NCBI GenBank assembly: GCA_910587515.1
Contig: CAJULW010000010.1
Location: forward strand, 1-64,000
Length of the DNA: 64,000 bases
DNA from: an uncultured Duncaniella sp.
Lineage (GTDB): Bacteria > Bacteroidota > Bacteroidia > Bacteroidales > Muribaculaceae
Reading direction: 5' to 3'
Each line of letters starts with the position of its first letter. The first letter of the stretch is position 1. Of the stretch, positions 33,768 through 42,792 are shown piece by piece. The translations under genes were made by a program, and so were the position numbers. Below the pieces are notes generated by a model. It was not told the origin of the DNA. It ran no database searches and saw only the letters and a list, made by a program, of their open reading frames with translations.

Positions 33768-35207
33768 ATGGCTCCTTTGAGAGAAAAAATCGGCTACGGT
33801 TTCGGAGACATGGCTTCATCCATGTTTTGGAAAGTATTCAGTTACTATCTGCCTTTCTTCTATGCCAATATCTTCGGTATAAGTCTTGTCGATACCGGGG
33901 TGCTTTTGCTTGTGACACGTATTTGGGATGCCATATCCGATCCGATGATGGGAGTGGTGGCCGATCGAACGAAGACGCGTTGGGGCAAATACCGTCCTTA
34001 TCTTCTATGGATTGCCGCACCGTTTTCTATTTGTGGTATATTGCTTTTTACAACTCCCGACTGGGGCTACGGTGCAAAACTTGTTTGGGCATACTTCACT
34101 TATATATTAATGATGACGGTATATACCGGGATCAATGTGCCTTATGGGGCTATGCTCGGGGTGATGACAGATAATTCGCAGGAAAAAACGGTATTTTCGT
34201 CGTTCCGGATGTTTTTTGCCTATGGCGGTTCTTTTATCGCTCTGTTCGCGTGGGATCCGTTGTGCCGACTGTTCGGTGAAAGCCTTGGTGTGTCACTTCA
34301 GTCAAGCTGGCAGTACGCCATGGTGACGATAGCGGTTTGTTGCTTTGTCCTTTTTCTGTTGTGTTTTTATTTTACGCATGAGAAATTGTCTACTGTCAGT
34401 TCCGCCTCTCTCTGGAGTGATCTTAAAGCGCTTCTCACTAACAAACCATGGTGGTTGCTTAACGGAGCTTCGCTTTGTTTTAATTTGTTCAACACAGTGC
34501 GTGGCGCGACTGTAGCGTTCTTTTTCTCTGATATTATCGGAGGAGAGCAGCATATAGTGATTTTCTCTCTATCATTATTGTTCTATTCCGGTTTGTTCCT
34601 TGGAGTAGGTGAGGTTGCGAATATGATCGGAGTAGCCCTTGCTGTACCGGTCACCAATAGATTTGGGAAGAAACCGACATTTATGCTTGTCGATGCGTTG
34701 CTTATATTGTTCAGTATCGTCTTCTTTATGCTGTCACCGGAGAGCAACGGTGGACTGTTGCTCATGCTGCTCCTACAGATAATCATTTCGGTGCTTACAG
34801 GAGTGATGTCGCCTCTCGTATGGTCGATGTACGCAGATGTCAGCGATTATTCTGAACTCAAGAATCGTTCGGCTTCTACCGGGTTGATTTTTTCGTCCGC
34901 TTCGATGGCGCAGAAATTCGGTGGTGCGATAGGCGGAGCTGCGGTTATGTGGTTGTTAAGCGGATGCGGATATATCGAGCGATCAGATGCGAATGTGTCT
35001 CTTGACATAATTCAGCCTCGGAGTGCGATCGAATGCCTTTGGATGCTGATGACTTTTATTCCTGCCGGTGTCGCCTTGTTGTCGTTGTTGATAGTCTGGC
35101 TTTATCCTCTCGGTTCTAATGAAATGAACGAGATCGTGGCAAAATTGAAACTTCAGCGTGAAGAACCTGTAGATATTCCCGTAGATGATTTTGTTGAGCC
35201 TGTGTGA
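33768..35207 (+). CDS. GPH family sugar:cation symporter
   Basis: A 479-residue transporter with about twelve membrane helices in the glycoside-pentoside-hexuronide family (MelB-like major facilitator). The family signatures are ISDPMMGVVADRTKTRWGKYRPY after helix 2 (with its cation-site Asp residues) and VPYGAMLGVMTDNSQEKT after helix 4. Placed after cellobiose phosphorylase, it most likely brings cellobiose or a related beta-glucoside into the cytoplasm (inference). No outer-membrane SusCD pair or secreted glycanase lies nearby, so the substrate probably comes from loci elsewhere. Confidence 0.9.
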   Translation: MAPLREKIGYGFGDMASSMFWKVFSYYLPFFYANIFGISLVDTGVLLLVTRIWDAISDPMMGVVADRTKTRWGKYRPYLLWIAAPFSICGILLFTTPDWGYGAKLVWAYFTYILMMTVYTGINVPYGAMLGVMTDNSQEKTVFSSFRMFFAYGGSFIALFAWDPLCRLFGESLGVSLQSSWQYAMVTIAVCCFVLFLLCFYFTHEKLSTVSSASLWSDLKALLTNKPWWLLNGASLCFNLFNTVRGATVAFFFSDIIGGEQHIVIFSLSLLFYSGLFLGVGEVANMIGVALAVPVTNRFGKKPTFMLVDALLILFSIVFFMLSPESNGGLLLMLLLQIIISVLTGVMSPLVWSMYADVSDYSELKNRSASTGLIFSSASMAQKFGGAIGGAAVMWLLSGCGYIERSDANVSLDIIQPRSAIECLWMLMTFIPAGVALLSLLIVWLYPLGSNEMNEIVAKLKLQREEPVDIPVDDFVEPV

Positions 35208-35333
35208 TGAAGTGGTGAAATCGTTGTCCGGTCTGCGACGCGGTTCTGCTGTAAATATGTGAAATCGATATTCGGATATTTGCAATATTGGGACTGTCGT
35301 TTGCGTTTAATAAGATGCGTATTAAATATAAAG

Positions 35334-35369
35334 TGCTCTGCGCCACTCTTCACGAGCCGACGCAGAGCA
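35334..35369 (+). terminator. Hairpin after the cellobiose operon
   Basis: TGCTCTGCG (35334-35342) pairs with CGCAGAGCA (35361-35369) around an 18-base loop. There is no strong T-run, so termination is uncertain. Further on, an imperfect palindrome (TACGA-N4-TCGTA at 35437-35450) lies before the U32 gene. Confidence 0.4.
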
Positions 35370-35487
35370 TATAATCAAAAAGCTAATTCTATTACGTTTT
35401 ACATCTTTTTGACTCGATAAACTCCAATAGGTTTAATACGAATGGTCGTATTTAACTTATTTTAATATTTTATTTATTCCCGTAACG

Positions 35488-37320
35488 ATGGCGATTGAAC
35501 TTGAACTTCTTGCTCCTGCTCGCAATGCCGATACGGCTATAGCGGCAGTCTCCGCTGGGGCTGACGCTGTATATATAGGTGCGTCGAGCCATGGCGCGCG
35601 TTATTCCGCCTCTAACTCAGTTGCCGATATAGGCCGTGCGGTCGATTTCGCCCATCGTTTCAATGCAAAGATCTATGCTACGGTCAATACGATTGTATAC
35701 GACGACGAGATTTCTGCTGTCGAGCGTCTGATACATGATCTTTACAGGGTTGGAGTGGATGCACTGATCGTTCAGGATATGGGGGTATTGAGGATGGATA
35801 TACCTCCGATCGAGCTTCATGCGAGCACCCAGTGTGATATTCGTGACGTTGCAAAGGCCAAATTCTTGTCTGACATCGGCTTTTCGCGTCTTGTGCTTGC
35901 GAGAGAACTCTCTCTGTCGGAGATCGCGGAGATACATGCCTCTGTCGCTACTCCTCTCGAGGCCTTCGTCCATGGAGCTCTTTGTGTAAGCTATAGTGGA
36001 GATTGCCGTGCGAGTTTCGCTACTACCGGTCGCAGTGCCAACAGAGGTGAGTGTGCGCAGATATGTCGTTTGCCTTTCGATCTTGTCGACGGTAGCGGTA
36101 ACGCTCTTGTGCGTGGTCGTCATCTCCTGTCATTGCGTGATCTGAACCGTTCGTGTGCCATTCCTGATATGGTTGCGGCTGGTGTAAGTTCGTTTAAGAT
36201 TGAAGGACGTCTTAAGGATGAGTCTTATGTAAAGAATACAGTAGTGGCTTATAGCCGTATTCTTGACCGTTTTGTCAGCGAAAGTGACGGCCGTTATGTC
36301 CGTCAATCGGTAGGTTCGGTCAGAGCCGGTTTTTCACCGTCGCTTGACAAAAGTTTCAATCGGGGTTTCACATCTTATTTCCTTACCGGAAAGGCTCCGT
36401 CCAAAGGGATGGCCTCCATATATTCACCTAAGGCAACCGGATTGAAAGTAGGGGTTGTGACTTCGGCCACGCCAAAAGTGATTACGGCTCGGCTTCATGC
36501 CACTTTGAACAACGGAGACGGTCTTGGTTATTTCACATCCGCGGGGACTTTTAAGGGTTTTCGTCTGAATCGTGTGGATGGAGATCGGCTTTTTCCCGCT
36601 ACTCCGCAATCTATCGCTCCCGGCACGGCTCTTTACCGTAACAAGGACAAGGAATTTGACGATACGGTCGCATCGGCCAAGACCTCACGCTTGATATCGG
36701 TGGATATGTGTCTGCGTTTGATAGGAAAGAACAGAGTTGTGCTTGAAATGACCGACGAACGCGCCTGTTCGGTTGCGGTGTCTTCGGATATTGCCGATAT
36801 AAGAGAAGCGGTCACGCCTCAGGAAGCTCCGCGCAGACGCATACTTGATAAACTCGGAGGTACGATATACCGTGCCGGCAAAATTGTGGATATTGTCGGT
36901 GCTAATTTTATACCTGCTTCATTGCTTGCATCCTTGCGCCGAGATTGCATAAACGCTCTTGACAGGGCTGCACGGACTACTTATAGATATACATATCGTT
37001 TGCCTGAAGACCGTTCAGCTGTGTTTCCGCACTCTGCGCTTACGTTTCGCGACAACGTAGCAAACCGTCTCGCCCGAGAATTTTACATGTCGCACGGGAC
37101 AATATCGGTTGATCCGGCTGTAGAAGTGTCTGGAGCGAAGCCGTCGATGGAAATCCCGGTGATGACTACACGTTACTGTCTGCGTAAAGAAATGGGTAAG
37201 TGCCTGAAAGAGAGTGGTGTCAAAGACTGGAAAGAGCCTCTATATCTCGTCAGTGGGAATATCCGTCTGCGCCTTGAGTTCGATTGCAAATCCTGCCGAA
37301 TGAACATTTACAATATATGA
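35488..37320 (+). CDS. U32 family protein (RlhA/TrhP-like RNA hydroxylation)
   Basis: A 610-residue protein with an N-terminal TIM-barrel U32 domain: LLAPARNADTAIAAVSAGADAVYIG, ELHASTQCDI and VHGALCVSYSGDC...GECAQICR, whose cysteines bind iron-sulfur in the family. A DUF3656-like middle follows, and the C-terminus has paired cysteines (TRYCLRKEMGKC and DCKSC). Length and domain order resemble E. coli RlhA (23S rRNA C2501 hydroxylation) more than the shorter TrhP (tRNA ho5U34). The old peptidase label is probably wrong for this branch. Which RNA it acts on is inference. Confidence 0.85.
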   Translation: MAIELELLAPARNADTAIAAVSAGADAVYIGASSHGARYSASNSVADIGRAVDFAHRFNAKIYATVNTIVYDDEISAVERLIHDLYRVGVDALIVQDMGVLRMDIPPIELHASTQCDIRDVAKAKFLSDIGFSRLVLARELSLSEIAEIHASVATPLEAFVHGALCVSYSGDCRASFATTGRSANRGECAQICRLPFDLVDGSGNALVRGRHLLSLRDLNRSCAIPDMVAAGVSSFKIEGRLKDESYVKNTVVAYSRILDRFVSESDGRYVRQSVGSVRAGFSPSLDKSFNRGFTSYFLTGKAPSKGMASIYSPKATGLKVGVVTSATPKVITARLHATLNNGDGLGYFTSAGTFKGFRLNRVDGDRLFPATPQSIAPGTALYRNKDKEFDDTVASAKTSRLISVDMCLRLIGKNRVVLEMTDERACSVAVSSDIADIREAVTPQEAPRRRILDKLGGTIYRAGKIVDIVGANFIPASLLASLRRDCINALDRAARTTYRYTYRLPEDRSAVFPHSALTFRDNVANRLAREFYMSHGTISVDPAVEVSGAKPSMEIPVMTTRYCLRKEMGKCLKESGVKDWKEPLYLVSGNIRLRLEFDCKSCRMNIYNI

Positions 37321-37354
37321 TACCTATTGCGGGTATAAGGACATATTTTTCGCC

Positions 37355-37729
37355 TTAGCTCTCCATAAAGACTAAATAGACTGCCAGAATCAGTAGGCAG
37401 AAAGCCAAAAAGTGATTCCAGTGCAAAGCCTCTCCTTTGAAAAACACTATAGCGAACACGGTGAAGACCAAAAGAGAGATAACCTCTTGCATTACTTTTA
37501 GCTGTAGCAGGGAGAAGTCTCCACCGTTGCCTATATAGCCGTGGCGATTGGCCGGAACCATAAAGCAATATTCGAATAGGGCGATACCCCATGACATGAG
37601 TATCACGATGAATAGCGGGGTGCTTGAAGTGATCACTTTCATTTCGGAAAGTTTCAATTGTCCATACCAGGCTAAAGTCATGAATATGTTGGACACGACA
37701 AGCAGTCCAACCGTGAGCCATCCGTTCAT
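37355..37729 (-). CDS. DUF486 family small membrane protein (DMT-like)
   Basis: A 124-residue protein with four membrane helices (about 5-25, 38-57, 78-97, 103-121). It matches the DUF486 family, which is related to small drug/metabolite transporters. Motifs are IFMTLAWYGQLK after helix 1, WGIALFEYCFMVPANRHGY and QLKVMQEVISLLVFTVF. No substrate is known. It stands at the end of a long run of minus-strand genes, 25 bases after the nucleotidase gene, and converges on the U32 gene with a 34-base gap. Confidence 0.88.
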   Translation of the reverse strand: MNGWLTVGLLVVSNIFMTLAWYGQLKLSEMKVITSSTPLFIVILMSWGIALFEYCFMVPANRHGYIGNGGDFSLLQLKVMQEVISLLVFTVFAIVFFKGEALHWNHFLAFCLLILAVYLVFMES

Positions 37730-37754
37730 TTGACAGTTTATTTAATGACGAAAG

Positions 37755-39296
37755 TTAGAAACTTCTCATGCGTTGGGTTTTGTCTGGAGCAGACATAAGT
37801 TTGTTGAGTTTCCCTTCCGAAATATAATCGATAAGTATCTGATATAGTACCTCCGGGCTTTTTGACAGAATCGTGCCGCGTTTGAGAGGCTCCATATAGT
37901 CGTTGCCGGCCGCGAGATAGTCGATGGTTGCGAGCCTGTAGGTTTTGGAGGGGTCTACTGGCTTGCCGTCGATTGTCGCGCTGTTTATCTTGCCGGTTTC
38001 TGATTGGTCATAAAGAATCTCTACATTTCCGCTTACACCGTTGCCTTCCTGCGCAGCCATTATCCCGAAATTTTCCAAAAGATCGCTTCCTTTTATCTCC
38101 ATTACGACAATGGAATTATCAAACGGGGCTATGTCTATTATCCCGCCTTTGGTGATATCGCCCTTTGCAAGACTGTTACGGATACCTCCTTTGTTCATGA
38201 TAGATAGGTCGACTGGTTTTCCGCATAATTCTGCCCCGCGTGCCTTCACGAAATCGCTGAGTAGATTCAGCATTTCCGGAGATTTGCGCTCGAATTCGAA
38301 CGGAGAAATTCCGATAACTTCCGAACGCATTGAGTCTACTTTAGCTCGATATGGGGAGATTATTTTCTCTATGCTTCCGTCAAGTCTGTCGTCAAGACGC
38401 TTGTCAACCGGTATCAGTCTGGCCTTGACATCTTTTGTCTTTAAGTCAATGTCTATTTCTCCAAGATTTATCCCGCTTGAGCCGGTTTGGAGTACTGAAA
38501 TAGTGTCTCCAATGGCGTTGGCGACTCTCCATTTCGGCACTCCGGTGCGCTGATCGGCCGGATCGATGACCGTATGGGAGTGACCACCGATTATGATATC
38601 TATGTTTTTTGACGCGGCTGCAAGATCGAGGTCGCTGTATCCCGGCTCGTTTTCATAACCGATATGAGTGACTGCGATAACTATGTCCGCACCGTCTTTT
38701 TTCAGTTTTTCGGCTTCGGAGTTAGCGGCTTTGATTCCGTCAAGATATTTGATCCCTTTGTAATTGTCTTCGATTATGATTCCGATCGGATCAAGATTTA
38801 TTCCTATAAACCCGACTTTCATGTCTCCGAATTGTTTTATTACGGATGGAACGAACAGGCCTTCAAGCGAAGTGCCTGTAAAGTCATAGTTCGTGCTCAA
38901 TCGGCTTGCTTTAAGTTGCTTCCATTCGCGGGTGAGAGTCTCCATCCCTTTGTCGAATTCATGGTTGCCTAGTATCTGGATGTCATATCCGAGCGCATTC
39001 ATAACCTTGCGTTCGACCTCGCCTCCGAAAATTGTGTAATATAGCGAGCCTTGCACGGCATCACCAGCGTCGATGAGCAATACGTTTTCATTTGCCTTCC
39101 GCACACTGTCGACAAGTACTTTTCTGCGTGCAACTCCGCCCAAATCATGCCTGTCTGGATCGATGGCCGAATGCGTGTCGTTTGTGTGCAGGATTACGAG
39201 ATGCCCGTCGTTTTTTTCGTTTTTTGAATTGTTACATGATGTCACGGTCAACAATCCAGCTACCGCGGCCACTATTATTCTGTTCAATATCATCAT
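37755..39296 (-). CDS. 5'-nucleotidase / UshA-like metallophosphatase lipoprotein
   Basis: A 513-residue lipoprotein (lipobox VTSC, about Cys20) with both UshA domains. The N-terminal metallophosphatase (about 32-290) has HTNDTH, DAGDAVQGS, GNHEFDKG and GGHSHT metal-ligand motifs. The C-terminal substrate domain (about 325-490) has NKGGIR, APFDNSIV and DYLAAGNDYM. It would dephosphorylate extracellular nucleotides or UDP-sugars so that nucleosides can be taken up. In several Bacteroides the two domains occur as separate genes (from memory); here they are fused. Confidence 0.92.
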   Translation of the reverse strand: MMILNRIIVAAVAGLLTVTSCNNSKNEKNDGHLVILHTNDTHSAIDPDRHDLGGVARRKVLVDSVRKANENVLLIDAGDAVQGSLYYTIFGGEVERKVMNALGYDIQILGNHEFDKGMETLTREWKQLKASRLSTNYDFTGTSLEGLFVPSVIKQFGDMKVGFIGINLDPIGIIIEDNYKGIKYLDGIKAANSEAEKLKKDGADIVIAVTHIGYENEPGYSDLDLAAASKNIDIIIGGHSHTVIDPADQRTGVPKWRVANAIGDTISVLQTGSSGINLGEIDIDLKTKDVKARLIPVDKRLDDRLDGSIEKIISPYRAKVDSMRSEVIGISPFEFERKSPEMLNLLSDFVKARGAELCGKPVDLSIMNKGGIRNSLAKGDITKGGIIDIAPFDNSIVVMEIKGSDLLENFGIMAAQEGNGVSGNVEILYDQSETGKINSATIDGKPVDPSKTYRLATIDYLAAGNDYMEPLKRGTILSKSPEVLYQILIDYISEGKLNKLMSAPDKTQRMRSF

Positions 39297-39436
39297 GTGT
39301 AAAATTTGAATTTGATCGTGTTGATATAATGTCCAAAAAAAATCAATAATTTCTGATTATCATCACCGTTGTTGTATGCTTAGCTTTTGGACATATATTT
39401 AAGATATATTCTTTGTGTTAACAAGAGATTTATGTT

Positions 39437-40288
39437 TCAGAACGACGCGGGGATGGTGAGGAGCTGGTACAGAAGTGTACGCGCCATGCGTCGTTGGCCT
39501 TCGGTCGATGGGTGAAGCCGGTCGGTCGAAGGATCGCGGAAATATATCAGCTGTTCCCCGACCATGGGGTTCATTCCCGTAAGCGAATTCAAATCTATGA
39601 CCGGCACGCCCCAAATGTTTCCGGCTTCCTTGATCGCGTTTATGTATCGGTCAAAATATTCTTCGCATTTATTTTGATAACTTTCATCGGGTTGAACGTT
39701 TTTTTCATTGAATATCGCTGTTGAGCGATGGAGCGGGGTCAGCAATACGACCTGCTTGTCAGGGAAAAGCTCTTTTAGGCTTTTTATCCCGATGTTTATA
39801 CGTCCTTTGTAAGTGCTGTCGGACATTATAGCTACGCGCTTTTTGCGGAGTTCCGGTTTTTTCATTTCGCCATGTGCCGCGACAACTTCTTCATTTATTT
39901 CCGTGAACCATTCGCCTATCGGTATGCCTGAATTAAAATCGTTTGTCCCCATGAATACTATGATCGCGTCGACCTCATCGCCATGCTCGTTTTTAAGTTT
40001 CTGTGCCTGTCGCGGGACGTCGTTCCACTGTCTGCCGCTTACACCATAGACATATGGAGATATTCCGAGCCATTCTTCCAAGAAGGCCCAATATTTTTTC
40101 TTTACCTCGTCTTTATAATTCTTTGGGTCGGTGATGGAGTCTCCGATATATCCTACCTTTTTTCCGTACCATGGATGCCATGAAAAGCCGCTTCCGTCGG
40201 TGTCGTTTTGGTTAGAGATCTCTTGACTGTTGACATAAGGGGAGGCTATCAATAAAGCAGTCAGAAGTGTCAGCAGTTTTTCTTTCAT
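39437..40288 (-). CDS. SGNH/GDSL family hydrolase, exported
   Basis: A 283-residue esterase-type protein with a signal peptide (about 1-21, ending VNSQ). The SGNH blocks are complete: GDSIT (nucleophile Ser, block I), the Gly of VSGRQW (block II), GTNDF (block III) and DRLHPS with catalytic Asp and His (block V). Family members deacetylate or de-esterify sugars and lipids. The substrate here is unknown and the neighbours (queE, nucleotidase) give no clue. It lies 43 bases after queE and may share its transcript. Confidence 0.88.
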   Translation of the reverse strand: MKEKLLTLLTALLIASPYVNSQEISNQNDTDGSGFSWHPWYGKKVGYIGDSITDPKNYKDEVKKKYWAFLEEWLGISPYVYGVSGRQWNDVPRQAQKLKNEHGDEVDAIIVFMGTNDFNSGIPIGEWFTEINEEVVAAHGEMKKPELRKKRVAIMSDSTYKGRINIGIKSLKELFPDKQVVLLTPLHRSTAIFNEKNVQPDESYQNKCEEYFDRYINAIKEAGNIWGVPVIDLNSLTGMNPMVGEQLIYFRDPSTDRLHPSTEGQRRMARTLLYQLLTIPASF

Positions 40289-40331
40289 GGTTATATTTAT
40301 TCGATAGGCTGGTGGCCGCTTGTTGTTAGAT

Positions 40332-40913
40332 CTATTGAATGTTTATCAGTTTGTGAGTCTGCAGCGAAAGCCGCCAATGAGGGTGTGAGAGAATATAGTT
40401 TATGGTATCTTCTGTGTTCGAACCGTCAGGGTAGCGCGGAGAATCGCACGGTTGTAGAAAATAATGTTGTGCCGGAAGTCGTGAGGCGATGTCTTCGACA
40501 TCCTGCCCTGTATATACGATTTTGAGTTCGTCTATACGTTTCAGTCTCACTTCCGATTCGTTTTTGGCCGTTCCTTTAGGTGAGCAGGTGATCCAATCTA
40601 TATCGTCGGGCAACTGTCGGGAGCCGTTTGTCTCTATCTGAATGAAGTAACCTTCATCGTGAAGCAGGCTCACAAGAATGGAGTCAATTTGAAGTGACGG
40701 CTCTCCACCTGTGATGACTATATGTCTTGAAGGATATTGTCTTACCGCTTCGATTATCTCGCCAGCTGTCATATCGGTATATTCCTCATGACGAGTGTCA
40801 CAGAAAGAACATTTCAGATTGCACCCGCTCATACGCAGGAACACTGCCGGGCTTCCTGTAAAATATCCTTCTCCCTGAAGGGAATAAAAAATTTCGTTTA
40901 TCCTGTAGCTCAT
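40332..40913 (-). CDS. queE: 7-carboxy-7-deazaguanine synthase
   Basis: QueE is the radical SAM enzyme that rearranges 6-carboxytetrahydropterin to 7-carboxy-7-deazaguanine on the way to queuosine. The 193-residue protein has the cluster motif CNLKCSFC (Cys31, 35, 38), the N-terminal IFYSLQGEGYFTG, and the SAM-site VITGGEPSLQ. It follows queD by 22 bases, which confirms the pathway. queC and queF are not in the window; tgt is at 22215. Confidence 0.95.
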   Translation of the reverse strand: MSYRINEIFYSLQGEGYFTGSPAVFLRMSGCNLKCSFCDTRHEEYTDMTAGEIIEAVRQYPSRHIVITGGEPSLQIDSILVSLLHDEGYFIQIETNGSRQLPDDIDWITCSPKGTAKNESEVRLKRIDELKIVYTGQDVEDIASRLPAQHYFLQPCDSPRYPDGSNTEDTINYILSHPHWRLSLQTHKLINIQ

Positions 40914-40935
40914 TGTCTGATTGTCTGCTGGTTGA

Positions 40936-41268
40936 TCAGTCTTTTACGTAGCTTGCGGTGTTTCCTTCGCTTTCTTGTACGTCAACTCGGAAGCATGTCG
41001 GTATCTGATCGCATATCCAGCGGGCTATATTTTCCGCTGTCGGATTGAATGGCAGGAGTTCGTTGAAATTCCCGTGGTCGAGATAGGCTGTTATACGCTC
41101 TTTGATATGGCTGAAGTCAATGACCATACCATCGGGGTTGAGTTCGGATGATTTGCAATGCACCGTGACAATCCAGTTGTGTCCGTGTAGGTTGGCGCAT
41201 TTACTTTCATACGAGAGGTTTAGCCTGTGGCAGCCTGCGAGTTCAAATCGTTTTGTGATGTAGTACAT
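40936..41268 (-). CDS. queD: 6-carboxytetrahydropterin synthase
   Basis: A 110-residue QueD/PTPS-family enzyme converting dihydroneopterin triphosphate to 6-carboxytetrahydropterin. His14 and the pair His28/His30 in NLHGHNW are the zinc ligands, and Cys24 in SKCANLHGH is the catalytic thiol of the QueD branch. MVIDFSHIK and DHGNFNEL are further family blocks. It sits between the CCA-adding enzyme (25 bases) and queE (22 bases), a small tRNA-maturation group. Confidence 0.95.
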   Translation of the reverse strand: MYYITKRFELAGCHRLNLSYESKCANLHGHNWIVTVHCKSSELNPDGMVIDFSHIKERITAYLDHGNFNELLPFNPTAENIARWICDQIPTCFRVDVQESEGNTASYVKD

Positions 41269-41293
41269 TCGTTTGGGCGTATCCTTGTGATGT

Positions 41294-42727
41294 TTACTGT
41301 TTCATTATTGGTGAAAGTCCGTGTTCAGCGGCTATTTTCAACATGAGCTCATGCGCTTCGTCGTAATCGTTGCGGATTATTCCGTCCAGGATGGCGTTTT
41401 TGATGGAACTTTTGATTTGCCCGATAAGCGGGCCACCTGAAATCCCGAAAGTTTCCATGATCTCGTTTCCGTCTACCGGAGGTTTGAAATTGCGTATCTG
41501 GTCTCGCTCATTGAGATCTATCATCTTTTTGCGTACAAGAGCGAAATTGTCAAGCACGCGTCTTACTTTTTCTTGGTTTTTCGACGTGATGTCAGCTTCG
41601 CAAAGAGCCATGAGTGCTTCTATGTCATCACCGGCATCGTTGATGAGTCTGCGTACTGCCGAGTCGGTGACCTCGTCTTCGACAAGTGCTATAGGGCGCA
41701 TGTGCAGCTCTACCAGTTTGGCAACGAATTTCATTTTGTTGTCTTGTGGAAGCCTCATCCTGCGAAAAATCCGCGGCACCATTTTCGCCCCGATGAAATT
41801 GTGGTTATGGAAAGTCCAGCCACATTTATTATCCCATCGTTTCGTGACCGGTTTGGCTATGTCGTGCATCAGTGCTGCCCAACGGAGCCATACATTGTCA
41901 CTTTTAGCAGCGACGTTGTCAAGGACTGCAAGCGTATGGTAAAAATTATCCTTATGTCCACGTCCGTTTACAACTTCCACTCCTTTCATTGCTGCGAGTT
42001 CAGGGAAAATCAATGCGAGAAGCCCTGACTTAAGAAGCAATTCCCAACCGATTGATGGCCGTGGGGACTTCATGATCTTCATGAGTTCGTCGACAACACG
42101 CTCTTTGGATATTATTTTTATTCGTCCGGCGTTACGCCGGATGGCTTCGAATGTTTCCGGATATATGGTAAACTCCAGCTGTGTGGCAAATCTGACAGCG
42201 CGCATCATTCTTAGCGGATCGTCGCTGAATGTTATGTCAGGATCAAGCGGAGTTCGGAGTATGCGTCGATTCATGTCCCCAATGCCATCGAAAAGATCGA
42301 CGAGTTCCCCGAAGTCGGATGTGTTGACTTTTAACGCGAGGGCGTTGACCGTGAAATCGCGGCGGGACAGATCCTCTTCGAGAGTTCCGTCCTCAACTAT
42401 TGGTTTACGCGAGTTGCGGTCGTATGATTCTTTACGCGCACCGACGAACTCCAGTTCGATGTCGCGTCTTTTCACTTGTGCCGTTCCGAAATTTCTGAAA
42501 ACGGTGAGATGTGTGCCTTTCCCGAGTTTTGCGGTGACGATCTCGGCAAGTTCTATTCCGCTACCGACCGTGACAAAGTCAATGTCTTTAGACGGACGAT
42601 CGAGAAAAAGATCCCTTACACAGCCTCCGACGGCATAACATGGACGCGAAATGGAGTCAGCCGCTTCGCCAACAGAGTGAAAAAGCGGTGTGTCGAGTTT
42701 TGCTATTACATTTTCTAAAGACTGCAT
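41294..42727 (-). CDS. cca: CCA tRNA nucleotidyltransferase with HD domain
   Basis: A 477-residue class II enzyme. AVGGCVRD and the metal pair Asp48/Asp50 in SKDIDF form the catalytic head, RRDFTVNALAL binds nucleotide, and PLRMMRAVRFATQL completes the neck region. A C-terminal HD phosphohydrolase-like domain contains LRWAALMHDIAKP. It should add the terminal CCA to tRNAs, which is needed here because tRNA-Ser at 4731 lacks an encoded CCA. Whether it adds only C or A, as in split systems, cannot be told. It lies between the M24 peptidase and queD genes. Confidence 0.93.
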   Translation of the reverse strand: MQSLENVIAKLDTPLFHSVGEAADSISRPCYAVGGCVRDLFLDRPSKDIDFVTVGSGIELAEIVTAKLGKGTHLTVFRNFGTAQVKRRDIELEFVGARKESYDRNSRKPIVEDGTLEEDLSRRDFTVNALALKVNTSDFGELVDLFDGIGDMNRRILRTPLDPDITFSDDPLRMMRAVRFATQLEFTIYPETFEAIRRNAGRIKIISKERVVDELMKIMKSPRPSIGWELLLKSGLLALIFPELAAMKGVEVVNGRGHKDNFYHTLAVLDNVAAKSDNVWLRWAALMHDIAKPVTKRWDNKCGWTFHNHNFIGAKMVPRIFRRMRLPQDNKMKFVAKLVELHMRPIALVEDEVTDSAVRRLINDAGDDIEALMALCEADITSKNQEKVRRVLDNFALVRKKMIDLNERDQIRNFKPPVDGNEIMETFGISGGPLIGQIKSSIKNAILDGIIRNDYDEAHELMLKIAAEHGLSPIMKQ

Positions 42728-42792
42728 TTGCGTTAAGATTGGATATGTTTGTGTACGCCTTGGCTTAAGGAAGTTGATTTATATTTTGAAAC